A DNA stretch of 64,000 nt from Homalodisca vitripennis (GCF_021130785.1 NC_060209.1:20731501-20795500); one strand, 5' to 3'. Counted from the stretch's first letter, positions 35,201 through 48,239 are shown. Made by a program: numbers and translations. Notes: generated by a model not told the origin, from the sequence alone.

Positions 35201-38200
35201 CTGTGTTGAATTAAATGCTCGAGGAAAAGTCATCATATGTAATAGGCTATTCTATCCAAGTGAAATTAATCTTAAGTTTATTTTATTTTGTATAGGCCAT
35301 TTAAATTACTCTAAAATGTAACACTGTATTGAGGCAAAATTATTACTACACTTTTTACCCAGGAAGTAAAGCTTGTAAAACTGCAACAGATCAATCGACA
35401 GATGTCACAATGTTTTTAACACAAAATTAAACCTAAGAAGAGCATAAATATTATTTTATCTTTTGAACATTGAAAAACAAGAAACAGGCATACACTTTGC
35501 CATAAGATAAACATTAATTTTAAAAAAATAATCGACAATGGCAGTTAAATATTAATGCTTTAATGACATTTACAAATGCACTTTTCATTAATCTATGATA
35601 TAAAAATATACTTGTAAAGCAAAGGTAAACGTGTCTGCTAACCGACTCCTAAACTCGTGTATCAGAGTTCATCTACCTCCAGTTAGTCTTCATTGCATAA
35701 TAAAGTAGGAATTTAATGTAGAGGCTGCATCAAGAAAGATATCCAAATCAGTGTTACTCTGTCACAGGAAAAGTGTTAGTATGGAATCTAGTGTGGATTG
35801 CAGCGATCCTAGTAATTCTAACCTTACTATAACTTCACAATAGAGTTGGCTAACCTAGTCAGTCAGTTCTTCGCTCCACAGTGAAAGTGTTTTAAAATCT
35901 ATCTCAGGTCAATTGTTTGGTTATTAAAACGTGTCACCTGAGCTCTATACGTAATATTAGTAGGCGCCTAATTTCTTTGTGAGATTAAATATTTTCTTTA
36001 TCTAGTAAATTAATTTCTTAATCACATCTGTTAATTTACAGTTTCTCTAGTTGAGCATTTTTAAATCTGTAAAGAGTCGGTAGGTTGGTTTGTAAATTAT
36101 ATATTGTTATTCCAAAGTATACATAGATAAAGCTTGGTTTATCCCTAATAATCATATACCAGGCAATTCCAAAAGTCTATAATGATGTGTGCTTTTAATA
36201 GACTCCTCTTTACAAATATTCTACCAGCAAGAATATAAAGTAGGCTATTAAAGATATTATTGTGTACAGAATTATTTTGTTGAATTATCATGTTTTTAAT
36301 CTAGACACTACATAGTTTTATCTCAAATATATATTTGAAGAGAAGAAAAATTTTAATTGTGTGGTATTTGTTTGTTTTTTAATTGGCAGAACGGCATTGG
36401 TTTGATTGTTTTAAAACATTTGGTCTGTTCATGTTTTTATCAAATTAGGGCAACTTATGTATTGAAATTTAAAGTGCTTGCACTAAATTTTTAAGGAATA
36501 ATTTGCAAATCCTTCTATTTTTGACATCAAACTAGCTTGTTACATATTCTAGAGTTAAGATTAATTAAATTAAGGCACTTGTCGGTTGTTCACATTCAGT
36601 AGATAGGCCTAGCGTTAAAGAACATTTGGGGTTATGGGGTGCGTTAAATATTTTCGTGTGTTTGTTCAGATACATAAAATTTCAAGGTCAACTCAAGTAA
36701 TTGCGTTAAAGATTGTGTAAGTTAGATATTTTAACATTTCATTTATACTAAATTAATGGTCAGTCATTCAAGAATAATAGTGTGGAAATAATTTAGAAAG
36801 TTTTTTTTTATATATATATAAATATTCCCGTTTTCTTCTATTTATTGCAATTCAAAATATCAGTTTTAGTTTTTCATTTACATGCGTTAAGTAGAAAACA
36901 CATGATTTGTCTGTTCCATCAGATTCTGTACTAAGGACTTAGGCCTACTACTTAAAATTGGGTGTTAAAAAAAATGTTTGAATGAAAACATTCATATATA
37001 GACTGCGGAAACTGTATGTAACATTTGTCAGTAGGGACTGCATTTCAATAGTGCATATATGTCACAGAGAGAGGCCAGTGAAAAAGAAAGATTCAAGTCT
37101 AAGTATCCTGACTAGTTTTTTATTCTCTATCCATTACACGCTTCGAATTCAACACCAGTAACAAGTTCTAAATGGTCATAAATATCTTAAATTTTTAGAA
37201 TCAAATAACAAAAAAACCAGTAAAAAATGTACTTGATACCAACTATTTGGAAAATTTTATTGCAGTTCCAACAGTACTAGTTTCAACAAAATATCAAGGC
37301 ATAAGCGAGCACAACTACTTTAAAGGTACGCTTAAACAAGCCATTTTTGTCTTTTCCTATAGGCATCAGCTATCACAATTAGCTAGGAATTATGGTTAGC
37401 ACAATCATAATTAATTTTGTTTATTGGATTGTATTCCCATTTTTAAATTTGTAATTGTTATAAAATTACAAATGATATGTCATTGCAATTTGTTGTCAAC
37501 ACCTTTTTAGGTATACAGTGTGTTAAATTAACTTCATTGGTAGAAGGAAGAATTAGTCAAAATATAAACAGGAAGTTAGTCAGTGAGACATTATACTTGG
37601 ATCTATGCCAGACTTCTAAAGACCAACTCTGTACTGAAATACCATCTGCATTCCACTCTATTGGCCTGATATTGAGCAAGCTTTTGGTATTGGTTTATTA
37701 TTTGGTTTTTTAAATCTGAAAGTAATATGAGATAGCCAGTCTCACAATTTAGAAATCTGAGCTCTCAGCTGTAAAACAGTTCAGCAGTAAAAACTTGTTG
37801 ATTTCTCAATCAATCAGTTACTGCCTTTTTTGTTCACTAGCACGTATAAGTGTTATGGTGACTTGTAACATTTGTTTTGACTATAAATTATTTTCCACTA
37901 AAACGTATAGAATTCTCAAAAAAACCACCATGTATGTGTTAATATTATATTTACATCTAATATTCGATGTGTAATTTAAATTTAATAAATTGACTCAAGA
38001 TTCTATGAAAGGACAACTTACTCTACAATGTTAATACAAATTTTAACTACGGCTTTAAAATGCCTAGTTTTTCATGGCATCATTATGTAAAAAGGTAATT
38101 TCTTCATAGAATTTTCTTATTAAAGCTTATATTTACTAAAATATTACAGTTAAATAGAAAACAATTATGTCAGAGTCATAAATAGAGCAACAAGTGTGCT

Positions 38201-41200
38201 TGCTGCATATATGAGACTGATCTGATGCTTTTCTCCTAAGTTCTACTGATGCGCTGCCCAGTACATCAAATAATCAAATCAATACTCCTGCCAGTAAAGA
38301 ACCTGTCTGTGTAATAAAATATGTTTCAATAATAATATATGTTCCAGTTTCTGACCAAGGGTCACTATTTCGAATTTTCAGCATTTTAAAATGTTATTAA
38401 AAACCACATTGGTATGAGATGAGGCTGAATAAAAACTTATAGTCTTAAGAAAATAATATTCTAACCTTTCATTTCCATGTACTTTACTAGTTATTGTTGT
38501 ATCTAGCAATTTTGAAATTAGAAGCAAATAATCTAATTACAAGAATGCTAATGTTGATAACAAAATCACATTTTTCAGTAAATCACACACAGATTCTTTG
38601 TAATTCTCATATTTTGTTGGTGTGTATTTTTATGAAGAAAGTTCTGCTAAGAAACAAAAAATCAAATCTACCACTCGCTATTAGGGTTGACAATAAGTTG
38701 TTTTTTATAAAATTAATTTTGTGGGGGTGACATTTGTTAGTCTGTGTAAGGAGTGGGAAATGAAGATTTAAATGAAAGTAGAATTCGCGAGGCATTAGCT
38801 CATTTTGACCCAGGTCATGATTTTGCGATGCCGTTTAGAAAGAGCGGGAAACGCAGTAAAAGGGCCGGGATCAGACAGTGACTGGCCCTTCCCCCTTCCC
38901 ATCGGATCGCTGTACTCTCCCCCTTCCTTCCCACCCTCATCTCACACTCACTGTGGCGTAGGCAATATCTCTCAATGAGTGCGAACTTCCCGCGCCTTGC
39001 AACACCTTATGAATACCTTGTGCATAATTATGATGTGGAATTCAAACTTAGCAGTGAAATCAACGTCACCATACTTGTTACAAACCGTCAGTCATTGTAC
39101 AAAAAGGTACGCTGATATCTTTTCTTTAGTTATACTTTCGTAAGTATAGACCATTTACTAGAGTCAGAGACAGAATAACTGCCGTTATCTAATGGCGGTT
39201 ATCTCTCTCATTGTCGTAGCACGTGCCCCTTATCAGCTGCTGTGTAATGCGTCTCTCTGCCCCGCTGTGCGTGTGCTGCGGCCAATTGAACTGCCTACCA
39301 TTGTGTGGATGGTTACGCGGGGGAAACGGAACCGTTGTGCCCCAATTATGGTGCTGTTGCGTCAATAACTAACTAAAAGCTTCAATCATACCACGGGTAT
39401 TTTCCATTAGGGGTTTCCGGCCTAGCAACGCCGCGAGATGTGAAGCCGAATCGTGCGACGGCTAATATTACCTGCCTGTGTTTCGTGTCGTGTCCATTCA
39501 TTGATCCCATTGTCCTGGCACTAGAACACGTGGTTTCTCTCTACTATCGGGTGGCGCCATTTTTCTTATCGCGCCCACGCACGCTGCCGGCTTCTGGCTC
39601 GCCGGTAAACCTGTTGTGTGCCGTTGTGCGTACCCGTGCCACCGTAACCTTGAACCCCTCTCCCTTCAATGGTTCCGTTTCTTTGTCAAGGTCTGTGACC
39701 GATTGCGGTCTAGATTTATTATTGGCGTAATATTTTGGGTTGCCAGTGAGAAGTCACGTATTTATAATTTCAACGTAATACGTTTCTCTCGATTCCAATT
39801 TTATGTACTCACGTATAAGCGCTTAGCATCATTACAATAAATTATTACGGCAACCTTACCTCTCGTTCGTGTTTTTAAATTTCTATAACTCATTTATATC
39901 CGATAAGATTTGTTTTATCTGCATTAAAAAAGTATACGATTTTTAGTTTGTCAAATGCGCTAAAACTGGTTTACAAATAAAATAGGGGACGTGTAGATAG
40001 ATTATTTATGATTTCACCGTACTAAGATTCCCTAACCTACAATTTAAATATTTTGCTATGGGAGTTCTTCCGAAATTAATTTTACTTCGACACATTACTT
40101 GCAAATTATGTCATTCTTTATGCGCAGCGAGAAAATATAAAGTTAGTTCGAAGTTCGCGATTTAAGAAATATTCATGTAAAGGATGTTCAATTTGTCAAG
40201 AACAAAACTACCAGCTTTCCGAGAATGTATAAATACTCATATTTACTTTGTTTTTTCTTTGTTTATGAACATTTTTGTTCTTCTTTTCAATTAATTTATG
40301 TAATTATTTGAAATTTTTTAACTATGTATGTATTTACATTTAGATGTATTGATACACTTTGAAAACGACATCATGTAGATGTTAATAAAACTTATATAAT
40401 TACATTCGTCTTTCTTTGAAATTTTGTTTTTTGGAATTACTTTGAAGGATAAATGTCATCTACTTTGTTTAAAACCCCTTTGTTAGCAGAGTCTGTAGTA
40501 GTTCTCCGAATTAACTTTTTGTATCTAATTGAAGACTCGTAACTTTTTTATTTACGACTCAGCTAGTCACCTGTGTACTGTCTTTACGCCAATCTTATAA
40601 TATATAGCGGTTGGTATTTTAATACAGGTTATTTTTGTTTTAACTATTTCGTCGGACCAACGTATAAAACCTTCTAAATGAGGGGCTTGACGTGTCCTAT
40701 TAATAATCACATTTTGACTGCAAGCCTAGTATTGCGTTTTGGCGATATCGCGGAGTGGAAATGGCCAGTCTTTGGGTAAACGCGCACTAGCACGGGCCAA
40801 GACCAAGACCACGACCAAGACCAAGACCAGTACTGGTCTGGAACAGCACGGCCACAACCTCGACCAAGACCAAGACAGTTTTGTAATGTACTAAACAGAC
40901 AACAGTCAGTCTGAAAATGGATGTCGAGGAAATAGCAGTGGCCGTGTATGTGTACCGTAAATATGTAAAAGGTAAAAAAAAAGAAAAAAAAAACACTGTT
41001 GTACAGACATCGCCACCGAATAGCAATGTTATTTATTCCCATTTTTCCTTCTTCATTATTCTATTGGCATAAATAACCTTTACCTCCTGTATCAAACGTT
41101 CTGTATCAAACACTGATTCTGTTGCCATTTTACAATACTGTCTACTAAACTTGTTCATAAATCATAAACAAGTCTATCGCACACACAACCTCTCTCAACT

Positions 41201-44200
41201 ATTCCTGGTCGCAAACTGGTCGTAAGCAGTGCGCGTTGTTCTATAACAGCTCATGGAAGTCTGGCCGCAACGTCAAGCTGGTCTCGCGCTTGGTCTGTGC
41301 GGCCAGAGCGTACAGCTGTGGTCGTCGTGCGTCTGTCTTGCGTCTGTCGTGTCTTGGTCTGACTAGTGCGCGTTGCTCCACATCATTTCAGGTTGTCCTG
41401 GCTGCAAGTTCTTGGTCGTGGTCTTGGTCTTGGTCTTGGCCGTGCTAGTGCGCGTTTACCCCTTTTTGTTGCGACCCAGTCCGGTGTCCATTGTTTCCCA
41501 GGCTAGCGCGGGAACGGACCACTTCTCGTCCTTCATTGTGGTAAGCCGGAGTGGAGAGCAGTGGCGGCGACTGCAACGCTAGCGGGCGCGTGGCCGTAGC
41601 CCCAACTACCTGCCGCCATTATAAACACGCTCCGGTGGCGTCGCTCTGACTCTGACTTCACTCTTCATCCTAGTAAACAACTCGACTGTTAGTACTAGGT
41701 CGAGTTTTAGGTTTGACATCTGTTGATGTAATCGTCCTTACATTATAATAAAAATATGAAACGCATAGGTTTTTATCTAAACTTTCTACTGATCAATATT
41801 TGAATTACTCAACTGTAGATTATTCGTTTTCCAGTATTAAATAAGATTGCCAACATATAAAATAATACAGTTGATGTACAGCGAGCAGTATCCCATTAAA
41901 TCATAAAAACCTAATTATTGGAATATTTGGTTGAATACCAACCCTTTACGGCCATATTGTACTCTCGCGGTAAAATTTACGTTCATAGCCGATGGCCATA
42001 TAAAGACGCCGGTATAATAGATCAATCTAAACACATTTTACTTCCTCTATTTTTATATTTTCTAAACTTCTCACAACAAAACAGTAGATGTGAGATACCT
42101 ACATTAATTTCTGATGAATAATTGTGTTATTGCTAATAGCTAATAACCTACGAGTAACGTCAACTAAATTTGTTTACTTTTTCTAATATATGACTTTAGT
42201 TTATTGTTGCTTTATGTAGCAATATTTTATAGCTTTGTGGTGTATTTTTATAATAAATCAAACTTAAAACATTTTTTTTATTTTACGGATTAATTTTTTA
42301 TATTTTAAAAATATTTGCCTAGATTTTTTTGCACTGACCTGTGATTAAGAAGGATTGTTTACTTTCGTACATCATCCCAAACAAATTAATTTTTGTACTA
42401 TTATAGTACAGTATATATTATACAAAACCCAGTGCTATTATTTAATTGGTTTCTTTACTTTTTTGTTGCTGCAAAAGACCTTTGCTTATTATTGAATATA
42501 TGCACGGTACTCTTTGTTGTTGTGCTAAATATAGCTAATCACATAATAAGGCTGTGTGTGTGGTGGGAGAACTGGGGACGCGCCTTTGAGCTCCATTTTT
42601 AACAGGCAGATGCAGTCTAGGGTTTGTCATTCTGTTACCGCCAAAAGCAGGTACAAAGCGGAAGGAAGCAGATGTCGAGGGGAGAGGCTATAGTGGAGTA
42701 GTGAGTGAGCAGCTGCCTTGATGGCGGTGGGGTGGGGGGAGGGTCAGATCTGAACCTCTCTCCTCCCCCTGGTGGGTTATTTGTTTACTGGGCCGTTACC
42801 GTGTCAGTAATTAATCTATTCATTTTCCTTGCAGGACAAAAGTGAAGATGCCAAAAAACAAAAAAAGGAAGAGAATGGAGAGGAGGAAGAGTTAGAAGAC
42901 GAGGAAGAAGATGTGGAAGGAGAGGAAGAGGATGAGGAGGATGAATTACCTGAAGATGAATTAGACGAAGGAGAAGGTGCATTTTATTGTTAATTTCCAG
43001 AAAAAAACTATTTTGCACCATTTATTCTAGGCTCTCTCTAAGTGCCAATTAAGAACTTTTAGTCAATTTTCAAACATTAATAGTTGTCTTCCTTGAGTTT
43101 TACTTTTTAAATACAATGGTTTAAAAGAATTTTTTTTTTTTACACTGAATTAAATTAATTTGCAATATTTACTCCAGCATTATATACATGACTGGGACAG
43201 TAACATATTTTTAAAAACCTGTTAAGTATTATATATTTTATTCCAAAATTTAATTTTAAATACATAAGTGTCATGTGATACAATAATGGCACTTAGAACA
43301 AAACTAAACTGGTGAGTGGTGGTTCATTGGAAAAAACAAATAATGTAGACTGTTCAACAAATAAACCATGTTTATTGTTGAAGTACTTGAAAAATTAAAA
43401 ATATTCAATAAATAATCTTGGTTACACATATTATCAAACTTATAACTGAATTTTAGGGTTGAGTTACAATAGATCTTCTTTGTTAACAAGAGTATTTGTC
43501 TTGCCCTTACATGCTGTATAGAATCTTTTACAGCTGACATTATTAAAACCTTTCAGAAATACATGCAAATAATATATCAGTAAAATATGTTTGGGCTTTA
43601 AAACGATCTCGTAATATTGTAGCTATTAACTATTTATTCTTGAAATAAAGACTTCTGGTATAAGATTTTGCTGAAATGCTTATATATAATATAGAATCCA
43701 AGTTTCTTACAACAATGTGCATCATGGTTCTTTAAAAACAAAGATTAATAATTAATAACAAAAGTTATTTTTCCTCTTAATTTGCATTTTTATGGGTGAT
43801 CAAAAATTTAATTTGTTTATTCCATCTATTTAAAAATATTTTAACCAATCTTAAAATAATAACTTTTTACTTGTTGTAAGTTAAAATAAATATGAATATT
43901 TACAGATTTGGAAACCCTTTGAGATAAGCCACTAGTGTGCTTGGTCAATTGTTAGCCTGTGCCTTACAATATCAATCAATATAAATTACTGTTACCTAAT
44001 CCGAAACTTAACTGAGATAGCCTAGACAAAAATAATTTCATATTGTAATATAAATTTTAAAAAGATTTACGACAAACAGTTGCAATACTTTTACACCCAA
44101 AAGTTTATATAACATAAAATCATTTTACTCTCTTGAGTTTTCCTAAATTGGCTCTTAAACTTGCTTATCTTTTAAGAAGAGAGCAAACTTTCATTTATAT

Positions 44201-45114
44201 ATAATATCTGTCATATTGTGTAAAAAATATGTGTTGGTTGTTCCCAACAATATTCAAAATGAAATACATTTTCTCAGAATTCCCATTCACATTGTCACAC
44301 AACATATCTACAATTAAGTATATTACACTGTACAGTGTACTGGGAATAAGATAGGCTAAATGTTATAAATTATCTCTCTGTTTAAGATGTAATAATTTAA
44401 ATAATTGGTCAAAAAGAGATAGTTCTATGAAATTGCAACAACAACATTTGTATGAACTAAGTATGTTATTTAAAATGTCATATCATTAATCAAATAAAAT
44501 TTTTAATGTTTAGTTTATATAAATTCTTTTCTAAAAACATCTTGCAGCAAATAAGATGTTTTTTTTCTTTGGCATGAGTAAAAGTGTTACATTTTGCTTC
44601 TTTTCTTAAACATTTCAAAAAACTAAAATGTAAAGACAGTACCAACTAACGGTATTGTTAATACATTTTTTTAATATTTTAAAAACTAAAAGTGAATCTT
44701 TTTATTAATTAAACGTACAGTATTATTATTCTTTCTGTTTATATGCATTATATTTTTGGAAACCTTGTTAAAATTAATAAGTTTGTTCTGCATTACCATT
44801 TAAAGTACATTAATTTTTAGAAAATCATTTTTGAATAGGTCTATAATAATTAGCAGTTTGTATATTTGACTATACACTTTAATTCATGTTAAAATCAACT
44901 GTTTTAAAGAGGTTAAATATTGTGGATGTTCAATACTGTATAAAATATTGTTTTTTTTTTTTTTTTTTAGTATATAGTTTACCAAAGGTCATCTGATAAG
45001 CGGTGTGATTCATCTGTGACTGTTCTTGTGTTTGTTAATGCTGTTCTTTTGTTTACAGAGGAGGAGGATGAAGAAGGTGAAGGGGAAGGGGATGACGATG
45101 AAGATGACGCATAA
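32151..45114 (+). CDS. Prothymosin-alpha-like acidic nuclear protein, 3 coding exons (gene span)
   Basis: The coding exons are 32151-32261, 42835-42976 and 45059-45114, joined by GT-AG introns of 10,573 and 2,082 bp. The phases agree: exon 1 is 37 whole codons, exon 2 is 47 codons plus one base, and exon 3 completes that codon (Glu85). The 102-residue product has a polar N-terminus (1-31), a bipartite basic signal with core KRPAEDKSEDAKKQKK (33-48), and an acidic tail in which 39 of residues 53-102 are Asp or Glu. No signal peptide, membrane segment or cysteine is present. Prothymosins are disordered nuclear proteins that bind histones and act in chromatin and cell growth; that role is inferred from composition and the KR-x-AE...KKQK core. 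Vertebrate prothymosin carries the basic signal after the acidic region, here it comes first. Another acidic histone-binding protein is the main alternative. Confidence 0.85.
33049..33175. repeat. Diverged tandem duplication, period 72 bp
   Basis: The stretch acaattttaaacctaggt...ttcaaaaccRtgattata occurs at 33049 and again 72 bases later with a few substitutions. It lies in intron 1. Confidence 0.85.
34146..34172. repeat. Isolated transposon end, same family as 1726-3294
   Basis: The sequence gtggcctcttattatactgc followed by agccc matches the right end of the 8-bp-target family (gtggccgcttattatactgt, agcc). No matching left end was found nearby. Confidence 0.6.
34415..34851. mobile_element. 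437-bp non-autonomous element, same family as 1726-3294
   Basis: The left end has CAGTATAATAAATGGCCACC and the right end the complement of GAGTATAATAAGCGACCACC, both resembling the ends of the 1726-3294 element. The flanks ttttagta (34407-34414) and tttcagta (34852-34859) match at 7 of 8 positions, consistent with an aged 8-bp duplication. The interior is AT-rich without a transposase. It lies in intron 1. Confidence 0.78.
38800..39840. promoter_or_regulatory. GC-rich, CpG-containing block in intron 1
   Basis: Against AT-rich flanks this kilobase has many CpG and C-rich stretches (for example 38870-38990 and 39230-39320). It contains no exon I can confirm; the 96-codon frame at 39440-39730 resembles nothing known. 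It could be an alternative promoter or enhancer of the prothymosin-like gene, or an unrecognised mobile element. Confidence 0.35.
40774..41461. mobile_element. Inverted-repeat element with GACCAA hexamer repeats in both ends
   Basis: The left end GGGTAAACGCGCACTAGCAC and the complement of the right end are identical over about 20 bases. Both continue into runs of CCAAGA/CCACGA hexamers (left 40796-40840, right 41410-41442). The interior repeats short variants (gcgcgttgttc, cttggtctg). No target duplication is certain (cttt on both sides at most) and no transposase is present. GGG-starting ends suggest a Harbinger-like miniature element, but this is only a guess. Confidence 0.72.
42540..42830 (+). 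promoter_or_regulatory. GC-rich block directly upstream of coding exon 2
   Basis: G-rich sequence (for example ggcggtggggtggggggagg at 42723-42742) runs up to the exon 2 acceptor. It lies 290 bp upstream of that exon and could be an alternative promoter or a splicing-regulatory G-tract region. No start codon would give the known N-terminus from here. Confidence 0.3.
42835..42976 (+). CDS. Prothymosin-like gene, coding exon 2
   Basis: The acceptor tttccttgcag ends at 42834 and the donor gaag|gtgcat is at 42977. The exon encodes residues 38-84. It opens with DKSEDAKKQKK, the second half of the nuclear-localisation signal, and continues into an almost uninterrupted Glu/Asp run. The GAG/GAA/GAT purine run makes the opposite strand look like a leucine- and proline-rich frame (42785-43021), which is only its shadow. 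The donor is weaker than that of exon 1. Confidence 0.88.
42977..45058 (+). other. Intron 2 of the prothymosin-like gene
   Basis: A 2.1-kb AT-rich intron. Apart from a T-tract at 44949-44969 upstream of the acceptor, nothing recognisable was seen in it. Confidence 0.8.
45059..45114 (+). CDS. Prothymosin-like gene, terminal coding exon 3
   Basis: The acceptor ttgtttacag ends at 45058. It is preceded by a run of about 20 T at 44949-44969 and a further T-rich stretch. The exon encodes Glu85 (codon split 1+2) to Ala102, ending ...GDDDEDDA, followed by tandem TAA TAA stops. Using the AG two bases downstream would shift the frame into a stop after three codons, which fixes the acceptor. Confidence 0.87.
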
Positions 45115-46150
45115 TAAGTGATAAGTGTGGAAAACTGACTGTGCGATGTGACGCCTCCGGGAACTTGGAGCTAGGGAGTGGCGCGACGTACCTTACCTGT
45201 GTACAGAACATCTCCCCCCACTCCTTACCACCAAGTTTCCATCACCGGAGGCATTTATTTTTTAATCGAAGGTTCTATTAGCTCTTTTTTATTTATAAAT
45301 CAAACCTTAATGTACGGATGGATTCGGCTGTTATCTGGTTTCTCTAGTGGGACTCGTCTCGTCTTTTGTGAGAATTGATTTGTGGCAACGCCCTGCCTGC
45401 CTCCAGCCTAAATTTAATTTATTTTCTGTGCAACTGACAGCTTGTGAAATTTTAACTTAAGTTTTATTTGTAAAAAAACATGTTAGCTAAGTATATGTTC
45501 AATTGAATGAGTGAAAGTAACCTAAACTGTACAAATAATATTTAATTCTTACAATTAAGTTCTGACGAATATTATATGTTATAATTCATTTGTAAATTTA
45601 GAGAGTAACAGGCAATAAAGTCACTGTCCACTTTATATATGACGGAGTTACTTAAAAGGCCCCCGGGTTAATTTAAATTAATTTTTCACTGTAGACAATG
45701 GATAATTCGTGGGTACATAATTGTAGATTTTGTGTCAATGTGTGTTCATATTGTTAATAATGTAAGACCAACGTTTCCTGCAGATTGTTAACTTTTACAC
45801 GAGCCTCTGATAAGCTCAGCTCATTCCAATGTGTTAAACAACAGTATATGTTACTTTAATTTTTTCATTCAAATTGAGTCTATGTGTAGTTTCAATTTTG
45901 GCGTCTCCTGAATAAAATTACTGAGAGTACAAGATCACTTTGTAAGATGTAATCTGTAAATCCTTGGAGTGACTAAAATGGCTAGTTTTAGTTGAAAAGT
46001 GTGTTTTCTTTCTTACCTTCCAAAATTCCCTGTCGATGTTTATAATTGTATTATTTCAACTATATTTGTGTGGACTGACTGATCTCACTGTATAGTTAAT
46101 ATACTTTTTAATTCTCTTCCTAATAAAGTACCCTGTTCCTTTTTTACTTT
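45115..46150 (+). terminator. 3' UTR and polyadenylation signals of the prothymosin-like gene
   Basis: The stop is followed by about 1 kb of AT-rich DNA with AATAAA at 45614, 45911 and 46122. The last is followed by a T- and GT-rich stretch (46136-46165), the usual downstream element, and is the best main site. A further AATAAA at 46290 could give a longer form. A frame at 45178-45378 lies inside this UTR and is not treated as a gene. Confidence 0.65.
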
Positions 46151-46299
46151 TTATCTGTGTGTCTTTATTTTAATCCATTTCTTTCATACATGTTGTTTAG
46201 ATGGCCACATTGGGACGAGCACTGCCCTTAATCGATGGCACTTGTAGTGTTATTCTAATGGTTTCCAATTTTTGTACATAATGTCTAGGAATAAAGAGT

Positions 46300-48230
46300 T
46301 TCATTTTTCAAGGATTTTTTTGTTTCCAATATGATTCAATTATATTTTCTAGTAGCTATTTCAGTATTGTAAGTTGTCTAGTAAGTTGAAGTTATTCCTG
46401 TTTCTTAAGATAAGACTTTTCATGGATGGAGAACATTAAATCGATCAATTTGTCATTCAATAGCAAACAATAAAATAAAATTGATATTTTGGTTTTCAGG
46501 TAAGGTAAATACATTTTAATGTGAACATTGGTACAAAAAGTAATTGTGTAAGTATGTTCACTATGAAAGTTTTTAATGAAAACTTCGTTTATACATGGTA
46601 TTCAAAGTTTGTGAAATTTACCTATTATATTTTTCAATATAGTGTGGACTGTACCTTGCACTTAATAAATAATTTTTACCTGTAATTTAACTGTTATATA
46701 CTTAATTTTCTTCTAAAATACATTTTAGAATCAAAATGTGCAAAAACTTGACAAACATTTAGAATTGCAATTTTGTAAACTTTTATTGGAAAGTGTCATT
46801 AATTTGGCTTAAGAATTTAGTGTATATTTTATTCTAATTGCAGGTAAAGTATTGTATTTATCATAGTAGGTGCATTTTAAACTTGTTTACTTCAATTTGA
46901 TTAGGTTAAATTAAATCTTGGGTTATTTTTTTGTATATATACAACAATATTGAAGGCTTTTATTTAACTTAAATACTCTCAATATTTACTACGTTTTCTT
47001 ACTGTAAAATATTTATTTTACAAATAAACCTGAAAGAAATATAAGATTATGTAAGAAGAATCTCAATGTGTAAGGACAGATAAATTGTTTGGAAATCAAA
47101 AATAATTGAAATGTTTATTTGAACACATCTTTAAGTAGCTACCTCAAAAAGTTTGTTATTGAAACTATGAAATGTTTTCATACTGCTTGGTAAAAGTTGG
47201 CGAGAGTAAAGTTGTCAAGTCTTATTAGAATTCAAGAGAAAAAAATGTATGCCAACAGGTTTTGTTTTTGTGTATTTTGAACCAGTTGTGGACCTTAGTA
47301 CGAGTACAAAGTCCCAGTTTGTGGAGGCACAACATTAACAGCTCATCTGTTAGCATTTATGTATGTCACATTAGATATAATTGGTTACAAATTGAATTGA
47401 CATACAGTGGAATACTTGTAAGTGATTGATCCTTTTTAAAACTTGAAATCATATCCATGGAGCACTGCTGAAGGTATTGATTGTTAAGAATGGAATGAAG
47501 GTAAGTATATAGGAGTATTTTTTTTGTGTGTGAGAGGAGAAATGTTACAATATAATTCCATGAATTTTTACTTAAAGATGATTAATTTGTATCATTATTA
47601 GGATTTAGGGTGGGTGGGGTTTGACTTATTGTGTAAGAATTATTTTTGGGTGGTTGTAATTACACCTCAGTTTTTAGTCAGTGTTGGCGAACTACTTGTC
47701 AAACCTGTGACTGGTCTAGAGGATAGTCCTGCACCTTATCCTGAAAATCTCGCCGTCAATTGCGTAATTTCAAATGTACTCAAGTTGTAATTAATTATGG
47801 TTCGACCTCATTAAGGTGAAATAAGAGTAATGTACTTAAACTTGTTAAGGAGTGTAAAGCTTTTCAATAATAAGAGGGCAATGTTCCCGTCGATTGTATA
47901 TGTGTAAATACCTGAATATTAATTTGAGTGAAAGCTAAATTGGGATACTGATTTAAGAAAACAACATTCCACCATGTGGACATGTGTTTCCGGTGTTTTC
48001 CCATCCGATTCCTTTTTTTACATATACAAAACGAATTATCTTAATAAATGCCAAGAAATTGAATACTACATTCTGGAGCTGCCGTTATTGGAATTTTTGT
48101 ATTGTTTCTTATTTGCCGAAAACCATGGACTATGCCTTGTCACAGTAAATCTGTTTATTATTTGATAACCATTTTTGGTGTCTAGATTTTTTTGTAAAAT
48201 CTGTAATTCTTGAGTAAAATATTGCCGGTT
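46300..48230. other. AT-rich stretch downstream of the prothymosin-like gene, nothing recognised
   Basis: No gene or element boundaries were found. Confidence 0.4.
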
Positions 48231-48239
48231 TTTTTAAGA

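Larger units (their letters stand above)
32262..42834 (+). other. Intron 1 of the prothymosin-like gene
   Basis: A 10.6-kb intron of mostly AT-rich DNA without recognisable coding exons. It contains a 72-bp tandem duplication (33049), a transposon end (34146), a 437-bp non-autonomous element (34415-34851), two GC-rich blocks (38800-39840 and 42540-42830), and an inverted-repeat element (40774-41461). ATG frames here (for example 37477, 38494 and 39440) show no family resemblance and are treated as noise. Confidence 0.8.

Noticed and set aside
35778..35842. Mini-ORF MESSVDCSDPSNSNLTITSQ
   Set aside because: Only 20 codons inside intron 1, with no splice, repeat or family support.
42785..43021. 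Minus-strand 78-codon Leu/Pro-rich frame
   Set aside because: It is the reverse of the acidic exon 2 of the prothymosin-like gene; GAG/GAA runs read as Leu, Ser and Phe on the other strand.
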